Shown here one piece after another: positions 24,969 through 34,200 of a stretch of 64,000 nucleotides of DNA. The stretch's first letter is position 1. Every line of letters begins with the position of its first letter. Position numbers and translations under genes: made by a program. The notes beneath the pieces were generated by a model. That model worked only from the letters and a program-made list of their open reading frames with translations. It was not told the origin of the DNA and did not search any database. The DNA comes from Arthrobacter oryzae. Its GTDB lineage: Bacteria; Actinomycetota; Actinomycetes; Actinomycetales; Micrococcaceae. Where the stretch lies: positions 124,001 to 188,000 of the forward strand of contig NZ_JAUSSM010000010.1 of the NCBI RefSeq assembly GCF_030812315.1, written 5' to 3'.

Positions 24969-25449
24969 ATGGACGAATATCGGCTCCACCCGAGCCTGGT
25001 CACTCATTGGCGGGACGGACAGCTGGAACCTTGGCCGGAAGCTGCGGCAGCGACTGAAACAGTATGGTTCGCACTGCCAGAGGAACCTGACGGTGTCAGG
25101 TACTGGGAAGGACTGAAAGGGCGGAGTGAAAAGCGATGGCACGTTTACTGTTCTCGGCGTGCCAGCCTACGTGTACGACCTTAATCTGGGTGACCGCGTC
25201 ACCGTAGTCCGATCTGCAGAGGGGCCCCTTGTAGCAACAGGCATTGCCCACGATGCCGGCAACTACACCTTCAGGTATTACCTGCTCGACCCGGGCGACG
25301 TCTCGGCTTGGTATCCGCTGGCCCAAGAGTTCGCATCCCTGGGCTGTCTGATCGACGTTCTGACACCCAGTCTGACGGCGGTGTCCTGCGTTCCCGAGGC
25401 ATCTCGATCTGAGCTGCTGTGGAGATCTCGGACAGTGGGCCCTCTTTAA
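24969..25449 (+). pseudogene. DUF4265 protein with one frameshift
   Basis: ATG 24969 gives LHPSLVTHWRDG and ETVWFALPEEPDGVRYWEGL; near 25115-25125 the frame moves to SDGTFTVLGVPAYVYDLNLGDRVTVV, then SAEGPLVATGIAHDAGNYTFRYYL and LGCLIDVLTPSLTAVSCVPE. The pieces together match DUF4265 (E-lWa, vP-fa-dls-GD-V, sg-sTlRv, lGc-ve). The family is small and cytosolic with no known reaction. The last 15 residues run into the end of the next IS and may be foreign. Confidence 0.6.
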
Positions 25450-25478
25450 ATGAGGGTCTACCGAAAGTAGAGATCAGC

Positions 25479-25790
25479 ATGACCGAATCACGCAGACGAT
25501 TTACCTAGGAATTCAAAGACGAGCTGTGCCGCGAGGTGATCAACACGTCCAAGCCGATCAAGGACGTGGCCACCTCGTACGGTGTAGGCCGAGTCGGAGG
25601 GCACCTACGGGTACCGGCGCATTCACGCTGATCTCGCAGCGGAACAGACCGAATGCTCTCGCGAGCTGGTGCGGCAGATCATGCGCTATCAGGGCCTGGT
25701 GGCCTGTCAACCACGCCCGTTCCGCATCACCACCGAGGCTGACGCTAAGGCAGCCGCGGGACCCGGTTGTGCGTTCGACTACACCCTCAA
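25479..25790 (+). pseudogene. IS3-family orfA and orfB 5' remnants
   Basis: ATG 25479 gives MTESRRRFT, a TAG stop, then EFKDELCREVINTSKPIKDVATSYGVG, the HTH of IS3-family orfA. Right after, another frame reads ESEGTYGYRRIHADLAAE and VRQIMRYQGLVACQPRPFRITTEADA, the pre-catalytic part of orfB. So a deletion joined the two genes. Similarity ends at about 25775. Confidence 0.8.
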
Positions 25791-25870
25791 CGAGATCGCG
25801 CCGTCGACGTCAGAGAACCGGGGCCTGGCCCCGGCTCTCCGACTTGCGCGAAACTACTGGGCTGCGATGG

Positions 25871-26401
25871 TCATGGCCCGGTGATCGTGATGTAGTCGCC
25901 GGTGAAGCCGGCGAAGTGCAGCGTGTAGGTGAAGCTGCTGAGCGTGATGGTTCCTCCGAGCAGTTCCTTGGTCCAGTTGCCGTTGGGGCAGGTCGCTTGG
26001 GCCTCGAACTGTGCCGCCGTCGGGACGGTCGACGAGCTCAGCGCTGGGACCCTGAGCCTGCCGTTCTTGGGCGCGATGTCTCCGGTGGTCGCCTCGGCGG
26101 CCTTGACCTGAGACTTGACCTCGACGATCTGGCCACCGCGGTTGCGGCATTGGACCGTGGCCGTGTAGGTCGTGATCAAGGTTGCTGTGGCGTTGGTGTT
26201 TCCGACGCCCGCCAATTCGAACGTGGTGCAGCTGACGACCTGGGTTGCTGTGTTGACGCTACAGCCGATCGTTCCCGACTGAAGATGCGTGCCCGTCGGG
26301 GCGGCAGCGGGAGTGATGGTGGTGGCGGCCAGCGCCGATGTGGTGACGCCGAACATGAGCATCGCCAGTGCGGCGATGATTGCAAAAAATCGCTTATACA
26401 T
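25871..26401 (-). CDS. Secreted protein of unknown function
   Basis: 176 residues. A clear signal peptide (YKRFFAIIAALAMLMFGVTTSALA, cut near residue 25), then a Ser/Thr-rich mature domain with three Cys (IGCSVNT, VSCTTFELAG, VQCRNRGG) and a fourth in ATCPNGNWT, probably beta-sandwich, ending HFAGFTGDYITITGP. AGGAGA lies 7 bases before the ATG. It is intact although both flanks are broken transposase pieces, and it points opposite to them. Unrecognised; similar small secreted proteins are usual in actinobacteria. Confidence 0.75.
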   Translation of the reverse strand: MYKRFFAIIAALAMLMFGVTTSALAATTITPAAAPTGTHLQSGTIGCSVNTATQVVSCTTFELAGVGNTNATATLITTYTATVQCRNRGGQIVEVKSQVKAAEATTGDIAPKNGRLRVPALSSSTVPTAAQFEAQATCPNGNWTKELLGGTITLSSFTYTLHFAGFTGDYITITGP

Positions 26402-26811
26402 CTGTGTCTCCTGTGGCAAAAGTGGTAAGACTTGGCCTCCGCTAATCAGCGGGGAAAAGGACCCCCCAGTCAGTCCCAACAGTTGCTCGTCGGGATTTCT
26501 GCTCTCGCTATTCCCGGCCCTCCAACAAGACACCTAGCGGAACGAGACCACAAGGGTAATCAGCACTATCTTTTGATGCGAAGTCACGATTTACGGTCGC
26601 AGGAACGTGGCTACGGCGCCCGTGACAATTGACCAGGTAACAGGCAGCGCCTGAAGACGGGTGGTTCCCGGGGCAGTTGTAGTGTCGTGGCTACCCAGGG
26701 GTGGCGGGTATGGCTGTGGCTGCTGTGCCGGACGGTTTTGCCTGACGGCTTCGAAGGAATGGCCGCCCGCACCCCCGCGATGACCCGACTGCTAAATTGG
26801 GAGACGCGACA
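26402..26811. other. Stretch inside the IS shell without a gene
   Basis: About 410 bases between the secreted-protein start and the orfB remnant. It must hold the promoter of the secreted-protein gene; no other element is seen. Confidence 0.4.
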
Positions 26812-27072
26812 TCATCGCCGCATAAGGACATGACCGCGCGGTTGGGGCGCACGGGCATGTGCTGGGACAACAGCATGGCCGAATCGTTCTTCTCAGCCCT
26901 GAAAAACGAGCGCGTTTATCGGACTGTTTACACGACTAAATCACAGGCCCGGAGCGACGTCATCCGCTACATCGAGGGGTTTTACAACAGCGGGCGCCGT
27001 CACTCCGCGCTCGGTTACCGTCGACCTAACGAAGTCCACTATGGTTATCAACAGCCAGCTCTGGCAGCGTAG
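26812..27072 (+). pseudogene. IS3-family transposase orfB, C-terminal remnant
   Basis: Reads TARLGRTGMCWDNSMAESFFSALKNE, with the catalytic Glu in AESFF, then VIRYIEGFYNSGRRHSALGYRRPNEV, the conserved IS3/IS150 end. The first two Asp of the DDE triad are absent. 44 bases separate the stop from the IS end. Confidence 0.88.
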
Positions 27073-27118
27073 AAGAATCCACTAATTCCGCTGTCCGAAT
27101 TCCCCGCAGCAGCTCAGA

Positions 27119-27138
27119 CCCCTCGTCAGAGGGTTTTT
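27119..27138 (+). terminator. Intrinsic terminator
   Basis: CCCTC-GTCA-GAGGG followed by TTTTT, just outside the right end of the IS3 shell. The short stem with T-run is a classical form. Confidence 0.65.
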
Positions 27139-28086
27139 GCTTTAATGTGTGGACATTGTCCCCAGTTGGGTCCCTCTGACGCTGTCCGCGGTTTGTGCCT
27201 GGCGCCGCGGTGGCCTGTTCGGTTGTGTGGGTGGCGGGGTGAGGGTCTTGGCCGGTGGGCCTTCCGCCTGCTGATGTGCGGTCCTTCGGGTCTCCGTTCT
27301 GGCTCCTGTGCTGGCTGGTGTTGGTCCTTCACCAATTCATGGTGCCGAGTTGTGGTGACGACATGACCAAGCCAAATCTTCTTCGAGGATCTTCCGCGGA
27401 TAGCTGCCTTCTACGCACCAGGCAGTGTGCGCTCATCGCGTGTTTGTCCGGCCAAAGGGGGTGTGCACATTGTGCACACTTTTGTGCACGGGCGGCTTTT
27501 GGACCTTCACTTTGGTCCCTATCCTCCTGGTTCTGCCGACACCATTTCATGCGGTTCTCTGTTGCACGCGACATGACTTTGCGGCACCAGACCGTCGGTG
27601 TCGTAGGACGTTCCGGGTGCAGCGGGAAACGTCTCCGGGGGGTCTGTGGATGGCGTCCGATCCGTCGTCAGGGTGCAGGTGTGTGGGATCTGGACTTTCT
27701 TCCGGGCTGTCCTGGCTTGGTTGATCCGTCATAAATGTTCAAACTCGGCCGCGGCCCATGTACATGCATCTCTGAGTGATCTTCAACGGCCATGAGCGGG
27801 CTGGCGTGGATGACCGGAAAGGGCCGGTGGATCAGCGGGGGATATAGGAAAACGGAGTTTGTCCCGCAAGCTGATGGTTGCGAGACACGATGGTGGCACA
27901 CAAGCCGCCTTAGATGCTTCACGGCGCCGGGCGTCGCGCCACGCTGTCCCTTCGGTCCTGTCCGCGTTGATTGTCAGCGAGCATTGTTGTGAGCCAAGGA
28001 CCCCCAGGGCACTCCCGCTAGGGCAGAGTTCAGAAACTGTACATGTACGGGCCGGCTCGGTCGCCCGGTCGGGCTCGGGTTCCTGC
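27139..28086. repeat. Gene-free stretch with palindromes
   Basis: About 950 bases with no credible gene. It contains GTGTGGACATTGTCCCC near 27147 (a variant of the palindrome at 2056), the perfect 19-base palindrome GTGTGCACATTGTGCACAC at 27461-27479, and GTACATGTAC near 28039. Long frames here have poor codon use and no motif. Confidence 0.5.
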
Positions 28087-28641
28087 TTAGTCCTTGATGC
28101 GGTCGCGGAACGCGGTCAGTGCCTCGACGACGAAGTCGTGATCATCCTTCTGCGGCAAGCCGGACACCGTTACGGTTGCCACGTGCCCGGTGCCTTTCAC
28201 ATACACAGGGAATGCCCCGCCATGAGGTGCATAGCGAGTCTGGTCGAACCAGCCGTTGTCTTCAATGCTTCCTCCGCCGACGCGGCCCTTGAGACCGACC
28301 AGAAGCGACGGCTCGGCATACCGCTCCGCCGTCCTGCTCTTTTTCTCCACCCAGATTTCGTTGTCCGGTGTGGCGCCGGGCAGGGAGACGTGGAAGAAAA
28401 CGTGCTCGTTCCGGCGGATGTCGATGGCGACCGGGAGCTTCCGGCCGGTGGCCATCTCCACCAGCAACAGGCCAAGGGCGAGGGCGTCGGACTGGTTGAA
28501 ACTGCCCAGCTGCAAAGTGCGGACCTCGCCTTCGATGCGTTCGATCAGCCACCGTAGCGCCGATTCGGACTGCTTGTCCGGGGAGTCCGGGTCGAATTCT
28601 GCCTCTGATGCGGCCGAAGGAGCAGCGGGTTCGGGGTCCAT
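28087..28641 (-). CDS. Heme-degrading-domain (UPF0303/HbpS-like) protein
   Basis: 184 residues. A 30-residue acidic, low-complexity start precedes the domain: LQLGSFNQSDALALGLLLVEMA, LPVAIDIRRNEHVFFHVSLPGATPDN, GWFDQTRYAPHGGAFPVYV and VATVTVSGLPQKDDHDFVVEAL. These are landmarks of the UPF0303 branch of the HbpS/GlcG (PF03928) family. GlcG-type proteins often sit in sugar or glycolate clusters with unknown roles. Last gene of the minus-strand array, 64 bases after the LacI gene. Confidence 0.82.
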   Translation of the reverse strand: MDPEPAAPSAASEAEFDPDSPDKQSESALRWLIERIEGEVRTLQLGSFNQSDALALGLLLVEMATGRKLPVAIDIRRNEHVFFHVSLPGATPDNEIWVEKKSRTAERYAEPSLLVGLKGRVGGGSIEDNGWFDQTRYAPHGGAFPVYVKGTGHVATVTVSGLPQKDDHDFVVEALTAFRDRIKD

Positions 28642-28705
28642 AAAATCATTTCCTGTCTGTTGGCTGTCCCGGGCGGTTCCCAGAGGGACTTACCGCACGG
28701 TGTGG

Positions 28706-29728
28706 TTACGTCCGGGGCCGCCAGGTGGCCGTGGAGGACCGGATCTTGAGCTGGGGCTGAATGAGGGTCAGTTGCGTTGGCATGTCCGCGTTCCCGTCGG
28801 AGAGGCGGGTCATCAGCATCTCGGTGCCTTTTGCCCCGATCTCCTGGGGGAATCCGGCCACGGATGTCATGGGAGGAACCTGGCTTGCGGCGATGCGGGT
28901 GTCATCGAAGGATGCCACTGCGAGGTCACGGCCCGGTTCCAGTCCGCGGCGGCGCATCTCGTCGTAGACGCCCTGGGCGACGGCGTCGTTATAGGCAATG
29001 ATCGCGTCGGGCAGTTTTCCCTGGTCGAAGAGCCGGCCGACAGCGGCGGCGCCGCCTTCCGGGGTTATGGGACTGCGGAACTCGTCCATGCTCCACACTT
29101 CGCAGCCATTGGGTTCAAGCGACGTCCGTAGGCCTTCCTCCCGTTCGGCCAGGGATGACGCCGCCAGGCCGCCGAGGAACGCCACGCTCCGGCAACCCAA
29201 CGCCCAGAGGTGACCGCCGAGCATGGTTGCGCCCTTGACGTTCTCACTCCCAACGTAATCGAAGCCGGCGAACCGGCGTGCGAGCAGCACCACCGGGACA
29301 CCGGCGGCATTGACCTGCTTCGCGAGTTTCTCGGGGTCTGTGTCCGGCGCCGGAAGCAGGAGGATCCCGTCGACCTGGCGTTCGATCATGGAGGAGATAA
29401 TTTCGTGCTGGCGATCAGCATGGTCGCGGCTGTAGCCGATGAAGATGGTGTAGCCGGAGTCATGGGTGATCTCGTCGACAGCCATCGCCAGTTCGGCGAA
29501 GTAGGGGTTGATGATCTCAGTGACGATGAGCCCTATGGTCATGGACCGGCTCTGCCGCAGGTTGGCGGCCTGCCGGTTGTACACGTAGCCCAGCTCGTTC
29601 ATCGCTTCGCGTACCTTCGCCGCCGTGGACTCCGGGATGCGGGAGCTGCCGCGAACGACGAGGGAAGCCGTGGAACGGGAGACGCCGGCAGCCTTGCTCA
29701 CGTCTTCAAGGGTGATGCGCGGGGCCAT
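28706..29728 (-). CDS. LacI-family repressor, paralogue of 39994-41013
   Basis: 340 residues. HTH ITLEDVSKAAGVSRSTASLV with hinge LGYVYNRQAANLRQSRS, then a periplasmic-binding-type sensor (GLIVTEIINPYFAEL, DGILLLPAPDTD, DAIIAYNDAVAQGVYDEMRRRG, LAVASFDDTRIAAS). The recognition helix SRSTAS is identical to that of the LacI protein at 39994, and the sensors are also alike, so both may bind similar DNA and similar ligands. It follows the GMC gene by 58 bases. Confidence 0.9.
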   Translation of the reverse strand: MAPRITLEDVSKAAGVSRSTASLVVRGSSRIPESTAAKVREAMNELGYVYNRQAANLRQSRSMTIGLIVTEIINPYFAELAMAVDEITHDSGYTIFIGYSRDHADRQHEIISSMIERQVDGILLLPAPDTDPEKLAKQVNAAGVPVVLLARRFAGFDYVGSENVKGATMLGGHLWALGCRSVAFLGGLAASSLAEREEGLRTSLEPNGCEVWSMDEFRSPITPEGGAAAVGRLFDQGKLPDAIIAYNDAVAQGVYDEMRRRGLEPGRDLAVASFDDTRIAASQVPPMTSVAGFPQEIGAKGTEMLMTRLSDGNADMPTQLTLIQPQLKIRSSTATWRPRT

Positions 29729-29786
29729 GCTGTAATCCTGCCGGTGAGTTGATAGGCGGAGAAGCGCTCCCCGCGTCTCGACTTTA

Positions 29787-31400
29787 TCAATCCTTTCCCG
29801 CGGAGAGCCGCTGGACGCCCGGGTCGCGGGTGGCGAGGATGGTGTCCGCGACCCGGAGGGCGTTGGCCGCGATGGTCAGGGCCGGATTGAGGGCAGCGGA
29901 TGAGGGAAAGAAGGAACTGTCCACGATCCAGAGGTTGTCCAGATCATGGGTACGGCAGTCCGGCCGGAGAACGCTGATGGCGGGATCATGTCCTGCCACA
30001 GCTGTTCCGCATTGGTGGGAGTTGGTTTCGATGCCCATGCGCTCGCTGAAGATGACCGGATACCCGGCCTTCCGGACGGCCTTGCCGATCCGGCGGACCA
30101 GTTCGTTGTGGGGCTCGAGGTTGTTCGGCTCCCACCAGACGTGGATGTTTCCGTTGACCAAGCTGATGCGGTTGCTCTGTCGCGGCAGGTCCTCGGTGGT
30201 CAGGTAGATGTCGATGCTGCGGTCAGACAAGGCCTTCAGCAACCAGGTTGGCGCCCAGGGCCTGGCCATCTTGAGCATGCTGGCGCGCAGCTTTCCGAGC
30301 ATCTGCAGGTTTCCCAGCGGGTATTTGTTGGTGGGTCCGGCTTCATACCAGTCGTTGAGGCCGAGCGTCTTTTGCCACAGGGTCCGGTTGACCCTGAACG
30401 GGTTGATGCCGATGAAAAAGGTGCTGTTGTGCACCATGTAGTTCCGGCCCACGAGCCCGGAGGAGTTCGCCAGGCCCCGAGGAAACTCCGGCGTGGCCGA
30501 GCCCAGCAGAAGCGCTGCCGAGTTCACGGCCCCGGCGGCGAGGATGAACTTCTCAGCTTCGATGCGGATGAGGCGGTCGTCCCGTTCAGCCAGGGCGGCG
30601 ACGATGGTCCGCCCGTCCGGTCCCGCGATGAGGCGGATGACCTTGGCGCCCGTCATGAGATCCACCCCAGCCGCGAGGGCCGGGTCGATGGCGATCTTTT
30701 CGGCATCGGACTTCAGCCCGGCTTGGTTCGGGGCGCCGTCGCTGGTGGCGCAGAGGGCACGCTTCTGAGGGGTGTCGGCGTCCAGGCCGTTGGCCATCCG
30801 GAACGGGTGCAGGCCTTGCCGGCGGAAGGAGGCGGCGAGGTCCTGGATGACCGGTTCGTGGTCCAGGGCCGGGAAGGGGTAGGCCTCGGAGTGGGCGGGT
30901 TCCGTAGGGTCTTCGCCGATCTGGCCACGGACCCGGAACAGCTTCTCGGCCTTCGCGTAGTAGGGCTCGAGGTCCTCGTAGCTAAACGGCCATGCCGGGG
31001 ATGTCCCGTCCTGGTGCTTCGTTTCCTTGAAGTCGCTGGCGCGGAAGCGCGGCAGGCAGGCACCGTAGACCTTGGTGCAGCCTCCCACCCAGTAGTAGAC
31101 GCCGGGCTTGAAGGCTTCGCCGGTTCGGCCGTTGTACCAGGTGTCGGCATTCTTGTACCGGCCATTGAGGTACACCTCGTCGAGGTCGGAGTTCTGCGGC
31201 TCCGCAGGCAGCCGGTGGCCGCGTTCGATGATCAGGACTTCGGCGCCGGAGTCCTTGAGGGCGTACGCCATGGTGCCGCCGCCCATGCCTGATCCTATGA
31301 TGGCGATGTCAGTCCGGATCACCTCGTCCGGGAGCGCCGGTTCTGCCGGCGCTTCCGGACGGGGTGCCTCGTCGATGGTTTTCCGCGACACGGTGGTCAC
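29787..31400 (-). CDS. GMC-family flavin oxidoreductase
   Basis: 537 residues from GTG 31400, which overlaps the GH88 stop (GTGA). The FAD loop AIIGSGMGGGTMAYAL is near residue 33. YYWVGGCTKVYGACLPRFR is the flavin contact region. The C-terminal active-site pair is His in ETNSHQCGT and Asn in SSAALNPALTI. In this clade (glucoside 3-dehydrogenase, pyranose or C-glycoside 3-oxidase-like) such enzymes oxidise a sugar hydroxyl. No export signal. The exact substrate is unknown; its pairing with a second GMC enzyme in the operon is notable. Confidence 0.85.
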   Translation of the reverse strand: MTTVSRKTIDEAPRPEAPAEPALPDEVIRTDIAIIGSGMGGGTMAYALKDSGAEVLIIERGHRLPAEPQNSDLDEVYLNGRYKNADTWYNGRTGEAFKPGVYYWVGGCTKVYGACLPRFRASDFKETKHQDGTSPAWPFSYEDLEPYYAKAEKLFRVRGQIGEDPTEPAHSEAYPFPALDHEPVIQDLAASFRRQGLHPFRMANGLDADTPQKRALCATSDGAPNQAGLKSDAEKIAIDPALAAGVDLMTGAKVIRLIAGPDGRTIVAALAERDDRLIRIEAEKFILAAGAVNSAALLLGSATPEFPRGLANSSGLVGRNYMVHNSTFFIGINPFRVNRTLWQKTLGLNDWYEAGPTNKYPLGNLQMLGKLRASMLKMARPWAPTWLLKALSDRSIDIYLTTEDLPRQSNRISLVNGNIHVWWEPNNLEPHNELVRRIGKAVRKAGYPVIFSERMGIETNSHQCGTAVAGHDPAISVLRPDCRTHDLDNLWIVDSSFFPSSAALNPALTIAANALRVADTILATRDPGVQRLSAGKD

Positions 31401-32614
31401 CGGCCCCTCCGGGCGTCGTCGAACTGCTGGATCTGGTCGATGGTGTCCAGGAACCAGTAGTCGCCCCACATCATGGATTCGTCGACGCCCAGGTCCTTGC
31501 CTTCATGGTAGCTGCCGTGCTTGAGCACGCCTTCCCAGTCCTCGTCCGGGCCGGCCAGGAAGTCGTCCTCGGTGAGGCGGTGCAGGATGCTCACCGCGTA
31601 GTCGGCGTAGATTTTGGCCTTGGTGCGGTCTTGGACGAGGCCGGCGAGCTGCCAGAAGCCTCCGGCTGCGGCGGCAGCTGCGGACGTCTCGTAAGGCCGG
31701 GTGGGGTTGGGTTCGTCCCAGTCGTTGGGCGGGACGAGGCGGTCGCCGGTTTTTTCGATGTAGAAGTCGGCGGCGGCGATGGCTGTTTCGAGGAAGCGCC
31801 GTTCGCCGGTGAAGCGGTAGACGGTGCCGAAGCCGTAGAGGGCCCAGGCCTGTCCGCGGGCCCAGGATCCTTCGTCGGAGAATCCCTGCTGCGTGGTCTG
31901 CTTCAGGAAGGCGCCGGTTTCCAGGTCGAACATGCCTTCGTGGGAGGCGGAGCCGTCGCCGCGGATGAGGAACCGGCGGGTGGTCAGGCAGTGGTCCACG
32001 GCTTTGCGGGCCATGTCCTGGTCGCCGGTCTCCTGCGCGGCGTAGAGGGCCATGTGGATGTTCATCATGATGTCGATGAACAGGCTGTCGGGACGGCGGA
32101 AGCTGGGCATGTACCGGCCGGCTTCCCGGTAGCGGCTGGCCGTGGTGCGTCCGGCCTCGACGACGACGTCGCGCTTGCTGGTGTCGCCAGTTGCTTCGAA
32201 CCAGCGCCGGTAGGTGGACCAGAACAGGAAGCCCAGGTCATGGACAGTGTCGTCGCTCTTCCGTTCTTCGATGAGCTCCGAGTAATGCTCGGCGGCACTG
32301 CGGAAGCGGGCGCGGTCGGCGTCGTCGGCCCGGCGGGAGAGCATCCACAGCTGGCCGCCGAGGAAGCCTTCGCACCAGTTGGTCCACGCCTCGCCGTCGA
32401 CCACCCATTTGCCTTCTTCGGTGTACAGGGGGAACCGGTCCGGGTGCCTGGTGATCAGTCCGCCGAGTTTAGTTGAGGCGGTTTTCCAGGCCTTGGCGGC
32501 TGCGTCCCGGAACGCCGCCGGCACTTCATACCCGGCAGGGAGGGTGAGGGGGAGCATGGCCGGGAGCACTGCCGCGGTGGCGTTCGCGGGGGCTGCGGTG
32601 GTGGTGGTTGTCAT
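31397..32614 (-). CDS. Family GH88 unsaturated glucuronyl hydrolase
   Basis: 405 residues, alpha/alpha-barrel. Catalytic Asp candidates are in HDLGFLFWSTYRRW (about residue 125) and FIDIMMNIHMAL (about residue 180), the two Asp of bacterial UGL. FSDEGSWARGQAWALYGF and ETSAAAAAAGGFWQL are further family marks. GH88 hydrates the double bond of unsaturated uronosyl groups and frees 5-keto-4-deoxyuronate. No signal peptide, so it acts on imported oligomers. It links well to the KDG kinase and KDPG aldolase at 44566-46219. Confidence 0.88.
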   Translation of the reverse strand: MTTTTTAAPANATAAVLPAMLPLTLPAGYEVPAAFRDAAAKAWKTASTKLGGLITRHPDRFPLYTEEGKWVVDGEAWTNWCEGFLGGQLWMLSRRADDADRARFRSAAEHYSELIEERKSDDTVHDLGFLFWSTYRRWFEATGDTSKRDVVVEAGRTTASRYREAGRYMPSFRRPDSLFIDIMMNIHMALYAAQETGDQDMARKAVDHCLTTRRFLIRGDGSASHEGMFDLETGAFLKQTTQQGFSDEGSWARGQAWALYGFGTVYRFTGERRFLETAIAAADFYIEKTGDRLVPPNDWDEPNPTRPYETSAAAAAAGGFWQLAGLVQDRTKAKIYADYAVSILHRLTEDDFLAGPDEDWEGVLKHGSYHEGKDLGVDESMMWGDYWFLDTIDQIQQFDDARRGR

Positions 32615-32642
32615 ATTCGCTTCTTTCAGGGGGTTTCGGGTT

Positions 32643-34160
32643 TTAGCGGCGGGGGGCGTCGGGGGCGTCGACCCAGCGGTTTTCGCGGATGCCGACCTGG
32701 AGCTGGATGGTTTTCAGTTCGCTGAACTCTGCGAGGGCCTGGCGCCCCAGTTCGCGGCCGATGCCGCTGTGGCCGTAGCCGCCGAACGGCACTTCGGGGT
32801 ATCCGTCCATCCAGCGGTTGACCCAGACGGTCCCGGCGCGCAGGTCGCGGGCGGCGGTCAGGGCTTCGTTGATGTCGTTGCTCCAGATTCCCGCGGACAG
32901 GCCGAACGAGGTGGAGTTTGCGATCCCGATGGCCTCCTCCATAGTGTCGTAGGGCAGGACGGACAGGACGGGCCCGAAGATCTCTTCGGTGGCGATGGAC
33001 ATCCGGGCGGTCACGTCCGTGAAGACGGTGGGCTGGAAGAAGCGGCCGTTGAGTCCGGTGTCGAGGCGGTCGCCGCCGGTGAGGAGGTGGGCCCCGGCGT
33101 CGCGGCCTTCGGCCACGTAGCGTTCGACGACGGCGAGCTGGGCGTCGTTGACAAGGGAACCGACGAGGGTGTCGGACTTGAGCGGGTCGCCCACGCGCAT
33201 GTGCTTGGCGCGCTCGACGACGGCGGCGGCGAATTCGTCGGCCATGGAGCGGTGCACGATGAGGCGGCTGCCGGAATTGCAGCACTGGCCGACGTTGAAG
33301 TAGCCGCCGAAGACGCCGGCGTCGACCGCGGCGGTGAAGTCAGCGTTGGGCGTGATGATCTGCGGGTTCTTCCCGCCGAGTTCGAGTTCCACCTTCTTCA
33401 GGTCCCGGCCCGCCGCGGAGGCGATGCCTTTGCCCACGCCGGTGGAGCCGGTGAAGCTGATCATGTCGATGCCGGGGTGCTCCGCGATGGCCGCGCCGAC
33501 GACGCGGTCGCCGGTGACAATGTTGACGACGCCGGCCGGGAAGCCCGCTTCGCGGATGAGCTGGCCCAGCATGACGGTGGTGGCCGAGGTGCTTTCACTG
33601 GGTTTGATCACGGCAGTGTTGCCCGCGGCCAGGGCGAACGGCAGTTTCTGGCTGATGATCAGCAGCGGGAAGTTCCACGGCGTGATCATGCCGACCACGC
33701 CAATGGGTTCGTGGACCACCATGGCGAGGGTGTCCCGTCCGAGGGCGTTGTGGGCGTCGCCCTGGGTGTTGCGGGCCAGGCTGGCCGCGTATTCCCACAG
33801 CTCGGCAGTGCCGGCGACTTCATTGCGGGACTGTGTGATCGGTTTGCCGGTTTCCAGGGTTTCGGCCAGCGCCAGAGCTTCGGCGTCGCGGCGGACGAGG
33901 TCGGCGACCTTCAGGAGCAGCTTGGACCTCTCGGATCCGCTGGACTGGCGCCAGCCGCGGTCCAGGGCTGTGCGGGCGGCGGTGACCGCACGGTCAACGT
34001 CCTCCTGCCCGCCGTGCGGGAAGGAGGTGACCTCGACTTCATGGGCCGGGCTCAGCCGGGTGAAGGTCCGGCCGCTTTGTGCCTGGGCGTCTTCGCCGTC
34101 GATGATCATCGGGCGGTAGGTGGGCTCGACGTCGTCGAGCGTGTAGCTCTTGGTTTCCAT
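32643..34160 (-). CDS. NAD(P)-dependent aldehyde dehydrogenase
   Basis: 505 residues, full length. MITPWNFPL holds the oxyanion Asn, VELELGGKNPQI the general-base Glu, and YFNVGQCCNSGSRLIV the nucleophile Cys. FTGSTGVGKGI is the cofactor turn. It turns an aldehyde into an acid; betaine- or aromatic-aldehyde-type relatives exist. Its place between enoyl-CoA hydratase and GH88 suggests that the aldehyde arises within this pathway. Start at ATG 34160, 40 bases after the hydratase gene. Confidence 0.9.
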   Translation of the reverse strand: METKSYTLDDVEPTYRPMIIDGEDAQAQSGRTFTRLSPAHEVEVTSFPHGGQEDVDRAVTAARTALDRGWRQSSGSERSKLLLKVADLVRRDAEALALAETLETGKPITQSRNEVAGTAELWEYAASLARNTQGDAHNALGRDTLAMVVHEPIGVVGMITPWNFPLLIISQKLPFALAAGNTAVIKPSESTSATTVMLGQLIREAGFPAGVVNIVTGDRVVGAAIAEHPGIDMISFTGSTGVGKGIASAAGRDLKKVELELGGKNPQIITPNADFTAAVDAGVFGGYFNVGQCCNSGSRLIVHRSMADEFAAAVVERAKHMRVGDPLKSDTLVGSLVNDAQLAVVERYVAEGRDAGAHLLTGGDRLDTGLNGRFFQPTVFTDVTARMSIATEEIFGPVLSVLPYDTMEEAIGIANSTSFGLSAGIWSNDINEALTAARDLRAGTVWVNRWMDGYPEVPFGGYGHSGIGRELGRQALAEFSELKTIQLQVGIRENRWVDAPDAPRR

Positions 34161-34200
34161 GTCTGGTGTCCTTAGAAAGAGTTCTGTGTGCCGGGCTGCT

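Larger units (their letters stand above)
25410..27116. mobile_element. IS3-family shell whose centre holds another gene
   Basis: The left end reads TGAGCTGCTGTGGAGATCTC then GGACAG; the right end complement reads TGAGCTGCTGCGGGGAATTC then GGACAG, an imperfect inverted repeat of about 28 bases. Inside the left end lie parts of orfA and orfB; inside the right end lies the orfB C-terminus. Between 25790 and 26810 the transposase is missing and a minus-strand secreted-protein gene is found. The flanks GATC and GACC differ by one base, so a target duplication is not certain. Confidence 0.65.

Noticed and set aside
27255..27734. 159-codon plus-strand frame in the gene-free stretch
   Set aside because: Cys/Trp/Arg-rich, no motif and no ribosome site; runs through a palindrome.
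29946..31292. 448-codon plus-strand frame opposite a GMC gene
   Set aside because: Antisense shadow without motifs.
32379..34175. 598-codon plus-strand frame opposite the aldehyde dehydrogenase gene
   Set aside because: Low-complexity Gly/Val/Asp composition mirrors the high-GC codon bias of the real gene on the other strand.
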